Shown here: piece after piece, positions 1 through 8,920 of the stretch
Position numbering within the stretch: position 1 is the first letter of the stretch
How the letters are laid out: each line of letters starts with the position of its first letter
Source of the DNA: Patiria pectinifera
Taxonomy: Eukaryota > Echinodermata > Asteroidea > Valvatida > Asterinidae
DNA: 64,000 bases
Direction of reading: 5' to 3'
Assembly (NCBI GenBank): GCA_029964075.1
Contig: CM057135.1
Coordinates: 4,139,001 to 4,203,000 of the forward strand
Notes under the pieces: generated by a model
The model's input: only the letters and a program-made list of their open reading frames with translations
Database searches by the model: none
Told to the model about the DNA's origin: nothing
Position numbers and translations under genes: made by a program

Positions 1-2758
1 TATAGAACGCAAGTAAAATTAGATAGACACATGACCGATTGTAACGGTATAGATACACATCCGTCAAAGATTGTATTTCCTACCGCTAAGCGAAAATATG
101 TAAATAACGAGTGGATAGTCGACGAAAACGATGTGCCAATATTAGAATTTAAAAACTACAGGTTTAAACAAAAAGCACCGTTTGTGGTTTACGCCGACTT
201 TGAATCGATATTAGAAAAAAACTCGGACGATAAAAAGGACAACACACAAAAGACAAACATTCATAAAGCAAGCGGTTATTCGCTAGTTGTCGTCCGATGC
301 GACGGCACCAATGTGTATCAAGAGACTTATAGAGGTAAAGATGCCGCATCAAAGTTTGTCAATAAAATGTTAAAAATACAGAGCGACATAAATTGCATAT
401 TTAAAAAACCCCAACCCATGAAATTTAACGAGCGAGCTAAAGAACATCATGATAAAACAAACACGTGTTGGATTTGCGAGAAACCAATTTATCCCAATTA
501 CTCAAGCAACTGTCAGTGCCAGAAACCAAAAAAACCAAAAACAGAAAAACAAATAAAAGAACATCAGTACGAAAACAAAAATGGATTTACCGAGTCTAAA
601 TGTCTCGAATGCAAAAGAAGAACAACAAATTTAGAAAGGTGAGAGATCACTGCCACGTCACGGGTAGATATAGAGGTGCCGCGCACGCCTACTGCAATCT
701 AAAATTACAAGTTAAACCAGGTTTTACCCCCATACCGGTCGTCTTTCACAATTTGCAAAATTACGACGCTCACTTGATCATGCAGAGTATTTCAGAGTAC
801 GATGACGAGAAGGAAATACAAGTTATCGCTAGAAATTCGGAAAAGTATATTTCGTTTTCGATCGGAAATATGCGATTTATAGACTCGTTTAATTTTATGG
901 CGTCTTCGTTGGATAGATTATCTAAAGCTTGTCCAAGAGAGTCGTTTAAACTACTCAGAGAACATTTTCATCGTCAAAACATTGACTCGTTGTTACAAAA
1001 AGGAGTTTATCCGTATGAATACATGGACTCGTATGACAGATTTCAAGAGACAAGCCTACCCCCTATCGAACAATTTTACAGCAGCCTAAAAGACGAAAAT
1101 ATATCGCGAGAGGACTACGACAGAGCTAAACTGACGTGGAACGAGTTTAAAGTTAAAAACATGGGGAATATCACGATTTGTACGTCACTACCGATACGTT
1201 ATTACTGGCTTGCGTATTTGAAAACTTTAGGCAAACGTGTATTACAAACTACGCGTTAGATCCTGCTAATTACTACACAGCACCAGGATTGTCGTGGGAT
1301 GCCTTGTTAAAACACTCGGAAGTTAAACTCGAACTATTGCAAGACGTAGACAAACATTTATTTTTTGAAAAGGCAAAAAGAGGTGGTATCTCGAGCGTGG
1401 GTGGTATGAGATACTACAAAGCCAACAACAAATACCTACCCGACCATAATCCAAACGAGCCGTCGAGTTACATCACCTACCTCGATGCAAACAATCTGTA
1501 CGGCTGGGCCATGAGTCAATACCTGCCGTACAAAGACTTTAAATGGGCGTCTACAAAAACGTTTACCGAGTCCAAGATATTATCTCTCAGGAAAATGTCA
1601 AACACCGGTTACTGCTTCGAAGTAGACCTCGATTACCCGGACAATCTCCACGACCTGCACAACGATTACCCCCTAGCGCCAGAAAACATCGTCATACCAA
1701 AAGAATGGATGTCTGATTATCAAAACGAGTTATTGGATACCGAACCTAGTAGCAACGTGCAAAAATTAACGTGTACCCTTAATCCTAAACAAAAATATGT
1801 TTTGCACTACGTCACGTTGCAGTTGTATCTCAAACTCGGCTTGAAACTTAAAAAGGTGCATCGAGTGCTGCAATTTAAACAAGCGCCTTGGATGGCATCT
1901 TACATCGACAAAAACACGCAACTTCGAACAAAAGCGACCTCTGATTTTGAGAAAGACTTTTTTAAACTGATGAACAACAGCGTGTTTGGTAAGACGATGG
2001 AAAACGTCAGAAACCGAATCGACGGTTACCTACTCAGAGACAGTAACGATGACGATCGAGATAAATACCAAAAAATTATACAGAAACCGAGCTACAAAAC
2101 GACGACGTCATTTTCAGAATGCAAATTGTCATTTGTCGAAAAGTACAAGACTAAAACCGTGTTAAACAAACCGATCTACTGCGGAGTGAGTATCTTGGAT
2201 CTCTCAAAGACGCTGATGTACGATTTTTATTACAACCATTTGAAAGACAAGTACAAAGAGAAAATCAGGTTGATGTACACAGATACAGACAGTTTGGTAC
2301 TCGTAGTGCACACAGACGACGTATACAAAGATATGCAGCAAAACGGGCAACAATACGACCTTTCAAATTATCCGACGGATCATCCTTTGTACGATCCAAC
2401 CAATAAGAAAGTGATCGGTAAATTTAAAGACGAGTTTGGAGGTAAAATAATCAAAGAAGTTGTTTGTATAAGACCTAAAATGTACTCGATTTTAACCGCT
2501 GACATCAACTTGAAAAAAGCCAAGGGAGTCACAAAATCGGTCACCTCTAAGAAATTAAAACACCGACACTATTACGACTGCATCTTAAACAAGAAATCTC
2601 ATTACGAAACCATGACTCACATTAGATCGGAAAATCACATCCTTTACACCGTATCTCAAAATAAACTGTCGTTGAGTCCGTTGGACACAAAGAGGTACAT
2701 TTTACCGGATGGAATACACACGCTCGCTTATGGTCACCGTAATCTAGATATTAATTAG
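1..2758 (+). CDS. Protein-primed DNA polymerase B, 3' part, frame-broken
   Basis: Replicative polymerase of the element. The frame is open from base 1. Visible in order: a C2H2-like finger remnant, an Exo I-type motif YADFES (about 190-210), a cysteine-rich stretch with an HNH/endonuclease VII-like DHCHVTGRYRGAAH near 645-690, an Exo II-type NLQNYDAHL (about 750-775), an Exo III-type motif near 1180-1200, motif A DANNLYGWAM (about 1484-1513), motif B NNSVFGKT (about 1973-1996) and catalytic motif C YTDTDS (about 2276-2293). Two frame breaks exist, one at about 605-642 and one within 1178-1259. The second also occurs in copy 2. The stop TAG lies at 2756-2758 and overlaps the 3' end of the convergent integrase gene by 8 bp. 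Family assignment is firm; function is doubtful because of the breaks. Confidence 0.92.
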
Positions 2759-3752
2759 GCGGTAATTGCGTGTCCTCGGGTACGACTTGAAGCTCTTGTC
2801 TCACAAAACTCCTTTTTGGGCCGTCTTGCAGGTAATAAAGAGTAGGACCCGTCGTGACTTTTTTACCTTCAATCATTTTAAATTGACTCGTTCTTTTTTC
2901 CACGTTGAAGATGTCTACGCTCCAAATGGGATCCGTGGCTCTTCTAGAAGTCCCACCCTCTTGCTCACCCGGGTAATATAAATATCTAACCATAGCGTCT
3001 TGCGGTAATTGTTGCTCTTTTGTTTTAACGGGGTTAGCCGGCGATTGCCGGACCTGTTTTAGTTTAACCGCCTCTGACGGCGCTTTAGCTATTAATCTCG
3101 TCGTTTCATCGTTTATAGCTTTGATCACGCTGGGTAATCGCTCGACCCATTGCGTGTTTCTACTCTCGGGATTTAACATTTCTTGAGCGTACTGATGACC
3201 AAACAGTCTCTCGGCTAGCGTTCGATTAAATCTTTCTACGATACCCTGCGATCGGTGGTTTCCGGGTTCGCCGACGATAATCTCGACGTTTTTTGAGGCC
3301 ATCCATTTTTTAAATGCTCCTTTAAATTCGGTACCGGCGTCTACTCTCAACGTTTTAGGGTAACTCAAAGGCGACCTCGCGTAAATCTTGACGATAGCAT
3401 CTCGCGTGGAATCCGCCGTTTTAGAAACCAAGGGTTCTGCTTCGTGGTATCGACTCGCAACATCGACAACCGTCAAAGCGTATTTATAAGTCTTGCGTTT
3501 TACTTTATCCCAGGGTAGGTATAGCACATCCATTTGGTGAAAGTCGTTTGGTGTTTCAAACTCTCGCGAAGTACTCGTAGGCCTGGGTACATACGCAGGA
3601 CCCGGTAGATAAATTTGCCAGATCGCTTGTTTTTTAAGCCAATCTCTGATTACCTTTTTATCGATTTTTGTTTCATCGTGTAAATGGTCGACGGCACTTT
3701 CACCTCTCCAATAACCGCTCGGGCTATAATACAGTTTAGATAATGTTTGCAT
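2751..3752 (-). CDS. Retroviral-type DDE integrase (rve core)
   Basis: Catalyses insertion of the element. Intact 333 residues. The catalytic triad is readable as D75 (HQMDVLYL), D138 (RVDAGTEF) and E173 (QGIVERFNR), with 34 residues between the second D and E, typical of the rve superfamily. The C-terminal third (about 245-325) is a basic, beta-rich DNA-binding-like region with no chromodomain that I can see. A canonical HHCC zinc finger is not evident at the N-terminus. The gene is transcribed leftward, convergent with the polymerase and divergent from the next gene across 34 bp that hold a TTTAATATAAAAG motif. The copy at 37557-38558 has the same length with few substitutions. Confidence 0.95.
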   Translation of the reverse strand: MQTLSKLYYSPSGYWRGESAVDHLHDETKIDKKVIRDWLKKQAIWQIYLPGPAYVPRPTSTSREFETPNDFHQMDVLYLPWDKVKRKTYKYALTVVDVASRYHEAEPLVSKTADSTRDAIVKIYARSPLSYPKTLRVDAGTEFKGAFKKWMASKNVEIIVGEPGNHRSQGIVERFNRTLAERLFGHQYAQEMLNPESRNTQWVERLPSVIKAINDETTRLIAKAPSEAVKLKQVRQSPANPVKTKEQQLPQDAMVRYLYYPGEQEGGTSRRATDPIWSVDIFNVEKRTSQFKMIEGKKVTTGPTLYYLQDGPKRSFVRQELQVVPEDTQLPPN

Positions 3753-3786
3753 ATTATTTAATATAAAAGACGTTTATAATAATAAT
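3753..3786. promoter_or_regulatory. Bidirectional promoter between integrase and 140-aa gene
   Basis: Only 34 bp separate the divergent ATGs. The spacer is almost pure A/T and contains TTTAATATAAAAG, which reads as a TATA-like TTTATATTAAA box on the opposite strand. Similar boxes precede other genes of the element. The same spacer is at 38559-38589 in copy 2, three bases shorter. Promoter function is inferred from position and recurrence. Confidence 0.6.
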
Positions 3787-4209
3787 ATGGCTAGCGTTGC
3801 TATGATGTTAGGAGGCGCGATCGTCAACGCCTTAGCTTTTACTGGTTCAAACTTTTTATTTTCAAATCTGAAACAGAGTGACGAGGAGCGTAAGAGACAC
3901 GATTTAGCGATAGAACAACTCTCAGCCGCCAAAGATAAGTGGCAACGAGAACGAACGAAATATCTAGATTTTCTAAACGACCGTATCAGAAACCAAAATG
4001 CTTCTAAAGAAACATTTTCTAACGTAGACCGAGCGTTGCGTTACTACAACGAGGTGAGTGGACAATCTACCGAACTACCCGTAGGACTGCAACGCGAACC
4101 CAAACTCGAAGATTTTTACGAGCCTAGCGACCAACAAATAGAAAGAGAACTCGCGTTTATCGCGGGAGGAACGCTATTGGTGGGCTTCTTGGCTTACAGA
4201 TACCTTTAA
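3787..4209 (+). CDS. Small coiled-coil protein with terminal membrane segment
   Basis: 140 residues, function not recognised. An N-terminal hydrophobic stretch (about 4-25) is followed by a highly charged helical region (about 32-75, many K/R/E/D) suggesting a coiled coil, a Pro/Glu-rich linker, and a C-terminal hydrophobic segment FIAGGTLLVGFLAYRYL at about 124-140. Two membrane segments bracketing a coil suggest a virion-membrane or scaffold role, which is inference. It lies directly upstream of the capsid gene and is conserved intact in copy 2 with a handful of substitutions. Confidence 0.85.
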   Translation: MASVAMMLGGAIVNALAFTGSNFLFSNLKQSDEERKRHDLAIEQLSAAKDKWQRERTKYLDFLNDRIRNQNASKETFSNVDRALRYYNEVSGQSTELPVGLQREPKLEDFYEPSDQQIERELAFIAGGTLLVGFLAYRYL

Positions 4210-4231
4210 ATTTAAAACTCGTATAAATAAA
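4210..4231 (+). promoter_or_regulatory. AT-rich start-proximal promoter motif of capsid gene
   Basis: AATTTAAA followed by TATAAATAAA ends directly at the capsid ATG at 4232. It is the same class of short AT box seen before the other genes of the element. It is identical in copy 2 (39013-39034). Confidence 0.5.
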
Positions 4232-5499
4232 ATGAATGCGTATGGAAAAAAGCTCAATCCCAGCAGACTATTAAAAATACCCAGATCTATCAAGGGTGAG
4301 AGAAAAGAGGTGGTCATTACCCACAATCCCAGTAGTATATCGGCGGGGCAAACGCTGAGGGTCAAGTTTCCTCAATTGGGTGTAGACGACGTGATCGTAC
4401 CCGGCACTTGTAAACTAGCTTTCAATTTAGAACTCGAAGGTGGAAGCGACAATAATAGAACTATTTTTGGTAATTTAGCCAGAAATTTAGTCAGCGAAAT
4501 CAGCGTCAGGCTTCAAGGTCACGAAATTGTGAGTTATCGTCACGCCGACGTGTATCACAACTTTAAAGACAATTGGATCAACAGCTCGACGACTCGAAAC
4601 ATGGCGTACTCGGGCATAGAAAAAGAAAACGTGTCTAAACTAAGAACTGGGGCTGAAGATGCTAACGCGGGCGCCAACAACGGTAAGGATCAAGCTATCG
4701 CGGATGCCTATGGTAACAGATATTGTATTCCCCTAGACATTGACATACTGACTTCGCATCACCCTTTTACCCCAGCGGTTTAAAACAACCTCTGACGTAC
4801 GAGATAAAGTTTAACGATCACGAAAAAGTAGTCAACAGTTCAGATACGGCGGCGATGTATTCTATCTCAGACTTGTCTCTCGAATACGAAGTGGTGACCA
4901 ACAGAGACCTAGCTATCACCATCAGGAATAAACACAAGGGGTTAATGCAATATCTGTTTGATAAAATCCACTCGCTAGAAGTTAGATCCGTCAACAAATC
5001 GGACACGCTTTGGAACGTCAGCGTCAATCAACCCATCAGGAGTCTCAAGGGTATTTTGTTTTTGTTTAAAGATCCCGCGGTCAAGAATCCGCAGCGATTT
5101 TACAATCCAAAAATAACCAAAACATCGGTGACCGTAGAAGGTAAACCCAATCAACTCTACAGTCAAGGCATGTTTCAGTATCAACACTGGAATGAAATCA
5201 ACAAGTTCTTTGGAGACAGCGATACCGAAAGCGGGCGTGGAGTAGCTAAAGACTTAAATTTGACGGGTTTTGACCTCGGAGACTACCTAAAAGACAAGTA
5301 CGGTCTGTGGCTCGATTTTAGAAGTAACGACGACAATTCCGCTCACGGATCCGGTAGGAAACTCGGAGACGGAGGAGGCATCAACATTCAATTTAACAGA
5401 GAAGCCGAAGGTCAAGGTGACCTCACGATGTACGTATTTTTAGTCATGGATGCTCAATTGAACTTGGAAGACGGAAATTTTAAATCTCTGTTAAGTTAA
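4232..5499 (+). CDS. Major capsid-like protein (double jelly-roll type), frame-broken
   Basis: Likely hexon-like major capsid protein. The frame opens at 4232 and runs to a stop at 4781-4783; the rest of the coding sequence is open in another frame to a stop at 5497-5499. The single break lies near 4765-4785, in a T run that is one base longer in copy 2. About 420 residues in all, beta-rich and without membrane segments. It sits immediately before the packaging ATPase, the usual capsid-ATPase neighbourhood of Polintons. The assignment rests on size, context and general resemblance; a structure prediction would settle it. Copy 2 is broken at different points, so neither copy has an intact frame in this assembly. 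Confidence 0.78.
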
Positions 5500-5500
5500 A

Positions 5501-6106
5501 ATGACACAACCGCATTGCGCTTTAATCGTCGGCAAAACAAATTCGGGCAAAACCAAATGGATTTTGGATCTGTTAGAGTCAGACTATAAAAACACATTTG
5601 AAGCGATAGTCATCATTTGCCCTACCATATTTAAAAACAAAACGTACATCGAAAGAAAGTGGATTCAAGCAAATCCCGAGGTATACCTCTGCGATCCGGA
5701 ATTGTACAAGATGACGCTCAACGAAGCGATCGATTTTTATAGGAAAATATTCGAAGGTGTTGCCACGTTGTTTATCGTGGACGATTGCTCTTCGGATCAA
5801 GAGATTAAATATCGTAAAAAGACGTGCGCGCTAAGCAAGATGGCATTTAGCGGAAGACACGTAAATCACAGCTGTTGGTTACTGACCCAAAAGTACAACA
5901 GCGTTTTAAAAGATTATAGAGAAAACACGGCTTGGTTGGCATTATTTTACTGCAAAGATAAAACATCGTTTGATCAAGCGTTAGACGAAAACGACGTCGT
6001 ACCGATTGAAGAACGAGATTATATAAAACGACGTTTGAGAGATGTGAAATATAGTAAATTGGTCGTATACACCGAACCTCCAGTTAGTTACGAGCTACTT
6101 GAGTAG
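5501..6106 (+). CDS. Genome-packaging ATPase (FtsK/HerA, A32-like)
   Basis: Motor that would pump element DNA into capsids. Intact 201 residues. Walker A is GKTNSGKT at residues 11-18. Walker B is TLFIVDD ending at D94-D95. A downstream polar segment (about 125-135, WLLTQKYNS) fits the sensor position of A32-like ATPases. The ATG lies one base after the capsid stop, so the two genes are tightly linked. Compared with copy 2 it has seven extra residues (about 108-114) and is otherwise nearly identical. There is no fused domain, and the size is normal for the minimal form of the family. Confidence 0.93.
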   Translation: MTQPHCALIVGKTNSGKTKWILDLLESDYKNTFEAIVIICPTIFKNKTYIERKWIQANPEVYLCDPELYKMTLNEAIDFYRKIFEGVATLFIVDDCSSDQEIKYRKKTCALSKMAFSGRHVNHSCWLLTQKYNSVLKDYRENTAWLALFYCKDKTSFDQALDENDVVPIEERDYIKRRLRDVKYSKLVVYTEPPVSYELLE

Positions 6107-6285
6107 CTAGGTGAGTAACAATTAATAGCTAGTTGAGTAACAATTAATAGCTAGGTGCTCAAGTTAAATTACCTAGCTGCTTAACTAATAGGACCTAGCT
6201 TAGTAGCAACCTATTTAACAAACTACGCATGTATTACAATTTGTTAATCAATAAACGTCAACAAAATGTATTTTGTTGTTAGTAA
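6107..6285. repeat. Short tandem repeat spacer after ATPase
   Basis: Repeats of the core AGCTAGGTGAGTAACAATTA with variants occupy about 6104-6170, followed by AT-rich DNA. In copy 2 the same position (40888-40980) carries a different repeat, about 21 bp with core GCTAGGTGCTTAACTAAA. The spacer therefore evolves quickly between otherwise similar copies. No gene is seen in it. Confidence 0.7.
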
Positions 6286-6306
6286 ATGATAGCAATATTC
6301 GAGTAT

Positions 6307-6438
6307 ATGCAGTTTTTGGCTATTATCATCATATCGCTTAATTTATCGTTTTACACCTATGAATACCTTTGCTTTTGTAACAAAGTTGCAACAGCTACAA
6401 CAAAATTAAATTCGTTTCTAATTAAATGGAGGACCTAA
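6307..6438 (+). CDS. 43-aa single-pass membrane microprotein
   Basis: Small frame starting ATGCAG, with a hydrophobic core (FLAIIIISLNLSF) near the N-terminus and a short basic tail. An in-frame ATG at 6286 would add seven residues, but copy 2 has an inserted CATG there that breaks the longer version. The ATG at 6307 keeps the frame in both copies (41123-41254), which favours this start. It overlaps the next gene's start by 13 bp in another frame. The function is unknown; a small virion-membrane protein is possible. Confidence 0.55.
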   Translation: MQFLAIIIISLNLSFYTYEYLCFCNKVATATTKLNSFLIKWRT

Positions 6439-7004
6439 AACTGACTTTAACGAACGAACAAGATCACAACGCAGAACATAAAGATCGTTTGTGCGGTGTC
6501 GTAGCAGCCGGAAACTCTAGAAAGTACTTGGGAAAGGAATACACCGTTAAACATATCGAAGCTCTTGACAGTAAAGAACTCGAAAAGCTGTATCATCTGT
6601 ACGAAACTAAATTTGGAAATGAAATTGTTAAAACCGTTGGTAAATACACTTTAAGTCTATTTTCGAGAGTGTTAGCTGTTGTTACACCCGTACAAGTTTT
6701 AGGATATAACGTCACTATAGATTCTGAAGAAGAACTCACCAACGACTTGAGTTCTGATCCTATTATAAGCGCGAGTATGGCTGGTATGTTGAGCGACGTT
6801 TGTTACAAGTACGGAACTTTAATATCACCCCTAGTTGCTACGATTATCACAACAAAACATTTGAAATTTAATAAACCTAATATAATAAATGGAAGATCAG
6901 AAAGCAGCGACAGCAACGCCTGCAGCTCAACCAGCAGAGACAGAGACACCCCCACCGATAAAAACAACGACATCACCGACGGTAACGAGAGTGACCAAGA
7001 CTAA
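6426..7004 (+). CDS. 192-aa protein of unknown function
   Basis: Not recognised. An N-terminal acidic/charged region is followed by a basic helical stretch (about 30-70), a hydrophobic helix (about 72-95, KYTLSLFSRVLAVVTPVQVL), an acidic loop, a second mildly hydrophobic region (about 112-142) and a Ser/Asp-rich tail. The tail overlaps the next gene by 116 bp in a different frame. It is intact in copy 2 (191 aa). Its position in a block of small membrane proteins after the ATPase suggests a structural or accessory virion protein, which is inference. Confidence 0.82.
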   Translation: MEDLKLTLTNEQDHNAEHKDRLCGVVAAGNSRKYLGKEYTVKHIEALDSKELEKLYHLYETKFGNEIVKTVGKYTLSLFSRVLAVVTPVQVLGYNVTIDSEEELTNDLSSDPIISASMAGMLSDVCYKYGTLISPLVATIITTKHLKFNKPNIINGRSESSDSNACSSTSRDRDTPTDKNNDITDGNESDQD

Positions 7005-7272
7005 AAATCCTAAACGAATACAGCAGGGTAAAGCTTTAGCCGAGCACAATAGACAGATGAAATTAAAATTAGCAAAAATGGACGTAACATCGGTCGAAGC
7101 TACGAGCCCACCAGACTACAACTCTTGGGCGATGTGGGGGGCCATAGCGTCTATAATAGGGGTGGGGCTGCTGGTACTAAAAAGTAAGGCAACTGCGCCG
7201 GTAGAACAGCCAGTGCCGGTAGTCACGCAACCCACTACACCCAGCGCCCCCAAAACGCTAGACATGGAATAA
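6889..7272 (+). CDS. 127-aa Pro/Thr-rich single-pass membrane protein
   Basis: Unrecognised. A Pro/Ala/Thr-rich N-terminus (about 1-38) precedes a Lys/Arg-rich helix (about 39-65), one membrane segment (about 84-104, AMWGAIASIIGVGLLVL) and a Pro/Val-rich tail. The first 116 bases overlap the 3' end of the preceding gene. The start is supported by an AT box (AATATAATAA) just before the ATG and by an identical arrangement at 41702-42085 in copy 2. Confidence 0.82.
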   Translation: MEDQKAATATPAAQPAETETPPPIKTTTSPTVTRVTKTKNPKRIQQGKALAEHNRQMKLKLAKMDVTSVEATSPPDYNSWAMWGAIASIIGVGLLVLKSKATAPVEQPVPVVTQPTTPSAPKTLDME

Positions 7273-7305
7273 ACCAGCAATTTAAAAATTGTTATATTAA
7301 AAACG

Positions 7306-7548
7306 ATGAGTAACTTTGACACCAACGGAATAGCAAATACGATTTATCACGGAGCCGTCATATCGGGTCTTTCGATGGGATACGCCATGGTAGGAGCTAA
7401 ACTACTCAAAATGAAAGCGCCGGATTTAAGCAAACTAAGCGTAGAAGATGCGGCTAAATTGACAGGCATTATAAGTGGAGCTCTGGCCACGCAAAATTGG
7501 TTGGTGACCCAGGGTATACTACCGGGCAGTATAATGAAAACGGCATAA
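7306..7548 (+). CDS. 80-aa small hydrophobic protein
   Basis: Unrecognised. It is glycine- and alanine-rich, with two moderately hydrophobic helices (about 16-34 and 51-70). The 33-bp spacer upstream ends with TTATATTAAAAACG before the ATG, a clear instance of the element's promoter-like motif. The copy at 42118-42360 is intact with several substitutions. It may be a minor virion-membrane component; there is no direct evidence. Confidence 0.8.
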   Translation: MSNFDTNGIANTIYHGAVISGLSMGYAMVGAKLLKMKAPDLSKLSVEDAAKLTGIISGALATQNWLVTQGILPGSIMKTA

Positions 7549-7570
7549 TTTAAATAGGTTTATTAAATAA

Positions 7571-8824
7571 ATGGCTGAGGGAGGATTTGACTTTGACCCC
7601 GTTGATGATTACGATTACGATGACGACGATGATGTAGCAGAGACCAATCTGGACGACAACTTTGATACTCCTGCACCACCCATCCTCACTACCGACATAG
7701 ATGACGTTTTAGATCAAGGAAGAAGCATGGTCACTAATGGGCGCGTTGATGAGTTTTACGATACTTATAACATATACAATAAACCAATATCTCCGAGATA
7801 CGAAAAATTTATTCTCAACACAGAAGGTTTATTTTATGACACTGGTAAAGGCTTACTAAGGTTAACGGATCAAAGAAAACCAGACAGATTCTTGACTCTG
7901 AGGACTATAGAGTTAAATGTAAGAAAGATGGGTTTAAACGGTAGAGATTTTATTAGAAAGGAATTAGGCTTTACGCATTACGAACGTAAGACACTCAGTG
8001 ACGATCAAAGTCAACAACTGCAATCGCTACAACCCGAGAGTATCCCCATGACAGAACTACCCAGAGTCACCGATGAGGTTATCGAGATTATAGACGATTT
8101 AGAACAAGACACCGGCGCTCAAACAGAAGGATTGAATTACAGAGAACTCCAGGGTTTAGACAAAACTCTTCAGACGTTGAGAGGTAACCTAGAACTTAAT
8201 TTAGCGCGTCTCACAGAACTAGACCGAGAGATTGCAGCCACGAGACAAGAACTCGACGAATCTCACAGCGAAGAGGGTCGACGAGAGTTAAACGATAAAT
8301 TGAGCGACTTGAACGTTGAAAGATCTGCCAGATTAGAAGCCGCAAAAGCCAACGAACGAGGGCTCAAAAGTCAGATCGCTAGAATCAAAGAAACGATTAA
8401 TAAAATATTAGGCGACGACACGACTCTGGCGGAAAAGATCAGAACTCTGTTTAGAGAACAAGGTGTGACCGTAGTGAGTATTTTAGCCGCTTTGAGTTTA
8501 GCCATCAGCACGATAGTGAGTAGCATCGTCGCTAGCGTGAAAGGTGCGGGTGCCCCACCCGCGCCAACACCTGCACCAACACCAGCACCAACACCAAAAG
8601 GCGGTATCAAAGAGTGGATTTCAAAACAACTCGCTAATTTTGCATCTGCTCTTCAAAAACTCGGAGTGAGCGCGTTGGGTGCTCTGCCGGGTATCATAGG
8701 CAGCGTACTCAGTTGGATATTTAACGCGCTGAGTAAGTCCGTATCGTGGTTGGCCGAACACGTGTGGGCTTTGTTTTTGGGTGTGGGAGCCTTGGTGTTT
8801 GCGTACCTGCAAAAACGATGGTAG
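7571..8824 (+). CDS. 417-aa acidic coiled-coil protein with two membrane segments
   Basis: Function unknown. The N-terminus is extremely acidic (DDYDYDDDDD at about 12-21). A globular region (about 45-140) precedes a long heptad-rich coiled coil (about 185-290), a hydrophobic helix (about 298-325), a Pro-Ala-Thr repeat linker (about 328-345) and C-terminal amphipathic and membrane helices (about 350-414). A minor capsid, tail-fibre or membrane-anchoring role is plausible but unproved. It ends 27 bp before a bidirectional hairpin terminator. In copy 2 the frame is lost at the Pro linker. Confidence 0.85.
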   Translation: MAEGGFDFDPVDDYDYDDDDDVAETNLDDNFDTPAPPILTTDIDDVLDQGRSMVTNGRVDEFYDTYNIYNKPISPRYEKFILNTEGLFYDTGKGLLRLTDQRKPDRFLTLRTIELNVRKMGLNGRDFIRKELGFTHYERKTLSDDQSQQLQSLQPESIPMTELPRVTDEVIEIIDDLEQDTGAQTEGLNYRELQGLDKTLQTLRGNLELNLARLTELDREIAATRQELDESHSEEGRRELNDKLSDLNVERSARLEAAKANERGLKSQIARIKETINKILGDDTTLAEKIRTLFREQGVTVVSILAALSLAISTIVSSIVASVKGAGAPPAPTPAPTPAPTPKGGIKEWISKQLANFASALQKLGVSALGALPGIIGSVLSWIFNALSKSVSWLAEHVWALFLGVGALVFAYLQKRW

Positions 8825-8850
8825 TTATAGTTGTAATCAAGTTTAAACAA

Positions 8851-8897
8851 AAAAAAATAAGCCTTACCAGCACAAAGTTGGTAAGGCTTTTTTTTTT
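8851..8897. terminator. Hairpin between convergent genes
   Basis: An A run, an 11-bp stem (AAGCCTTACCA / TGGTAAGGCTT), an 8-base loop and a T run lie between the ends of the convergent 417-aa and 471-aa genes. The symmetry (A run before, T run after) would serve both strands. Copy 2 keeps it at about 43661-43711. It looks like a virus-type intrinsic or 3'-end-forming signal; function is inferred. Confidence 0.7.
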
Positions 8898-8920
8898 GTC
8901 TTGTGAGATTAGAGTGTGAC

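Noticed and set aside
8371-8850. Minus-strand frames within the 417-aa gene
   Set aside because: Shadows of a coding region with a low-complexity linker; no motif, and not preserved as genes.
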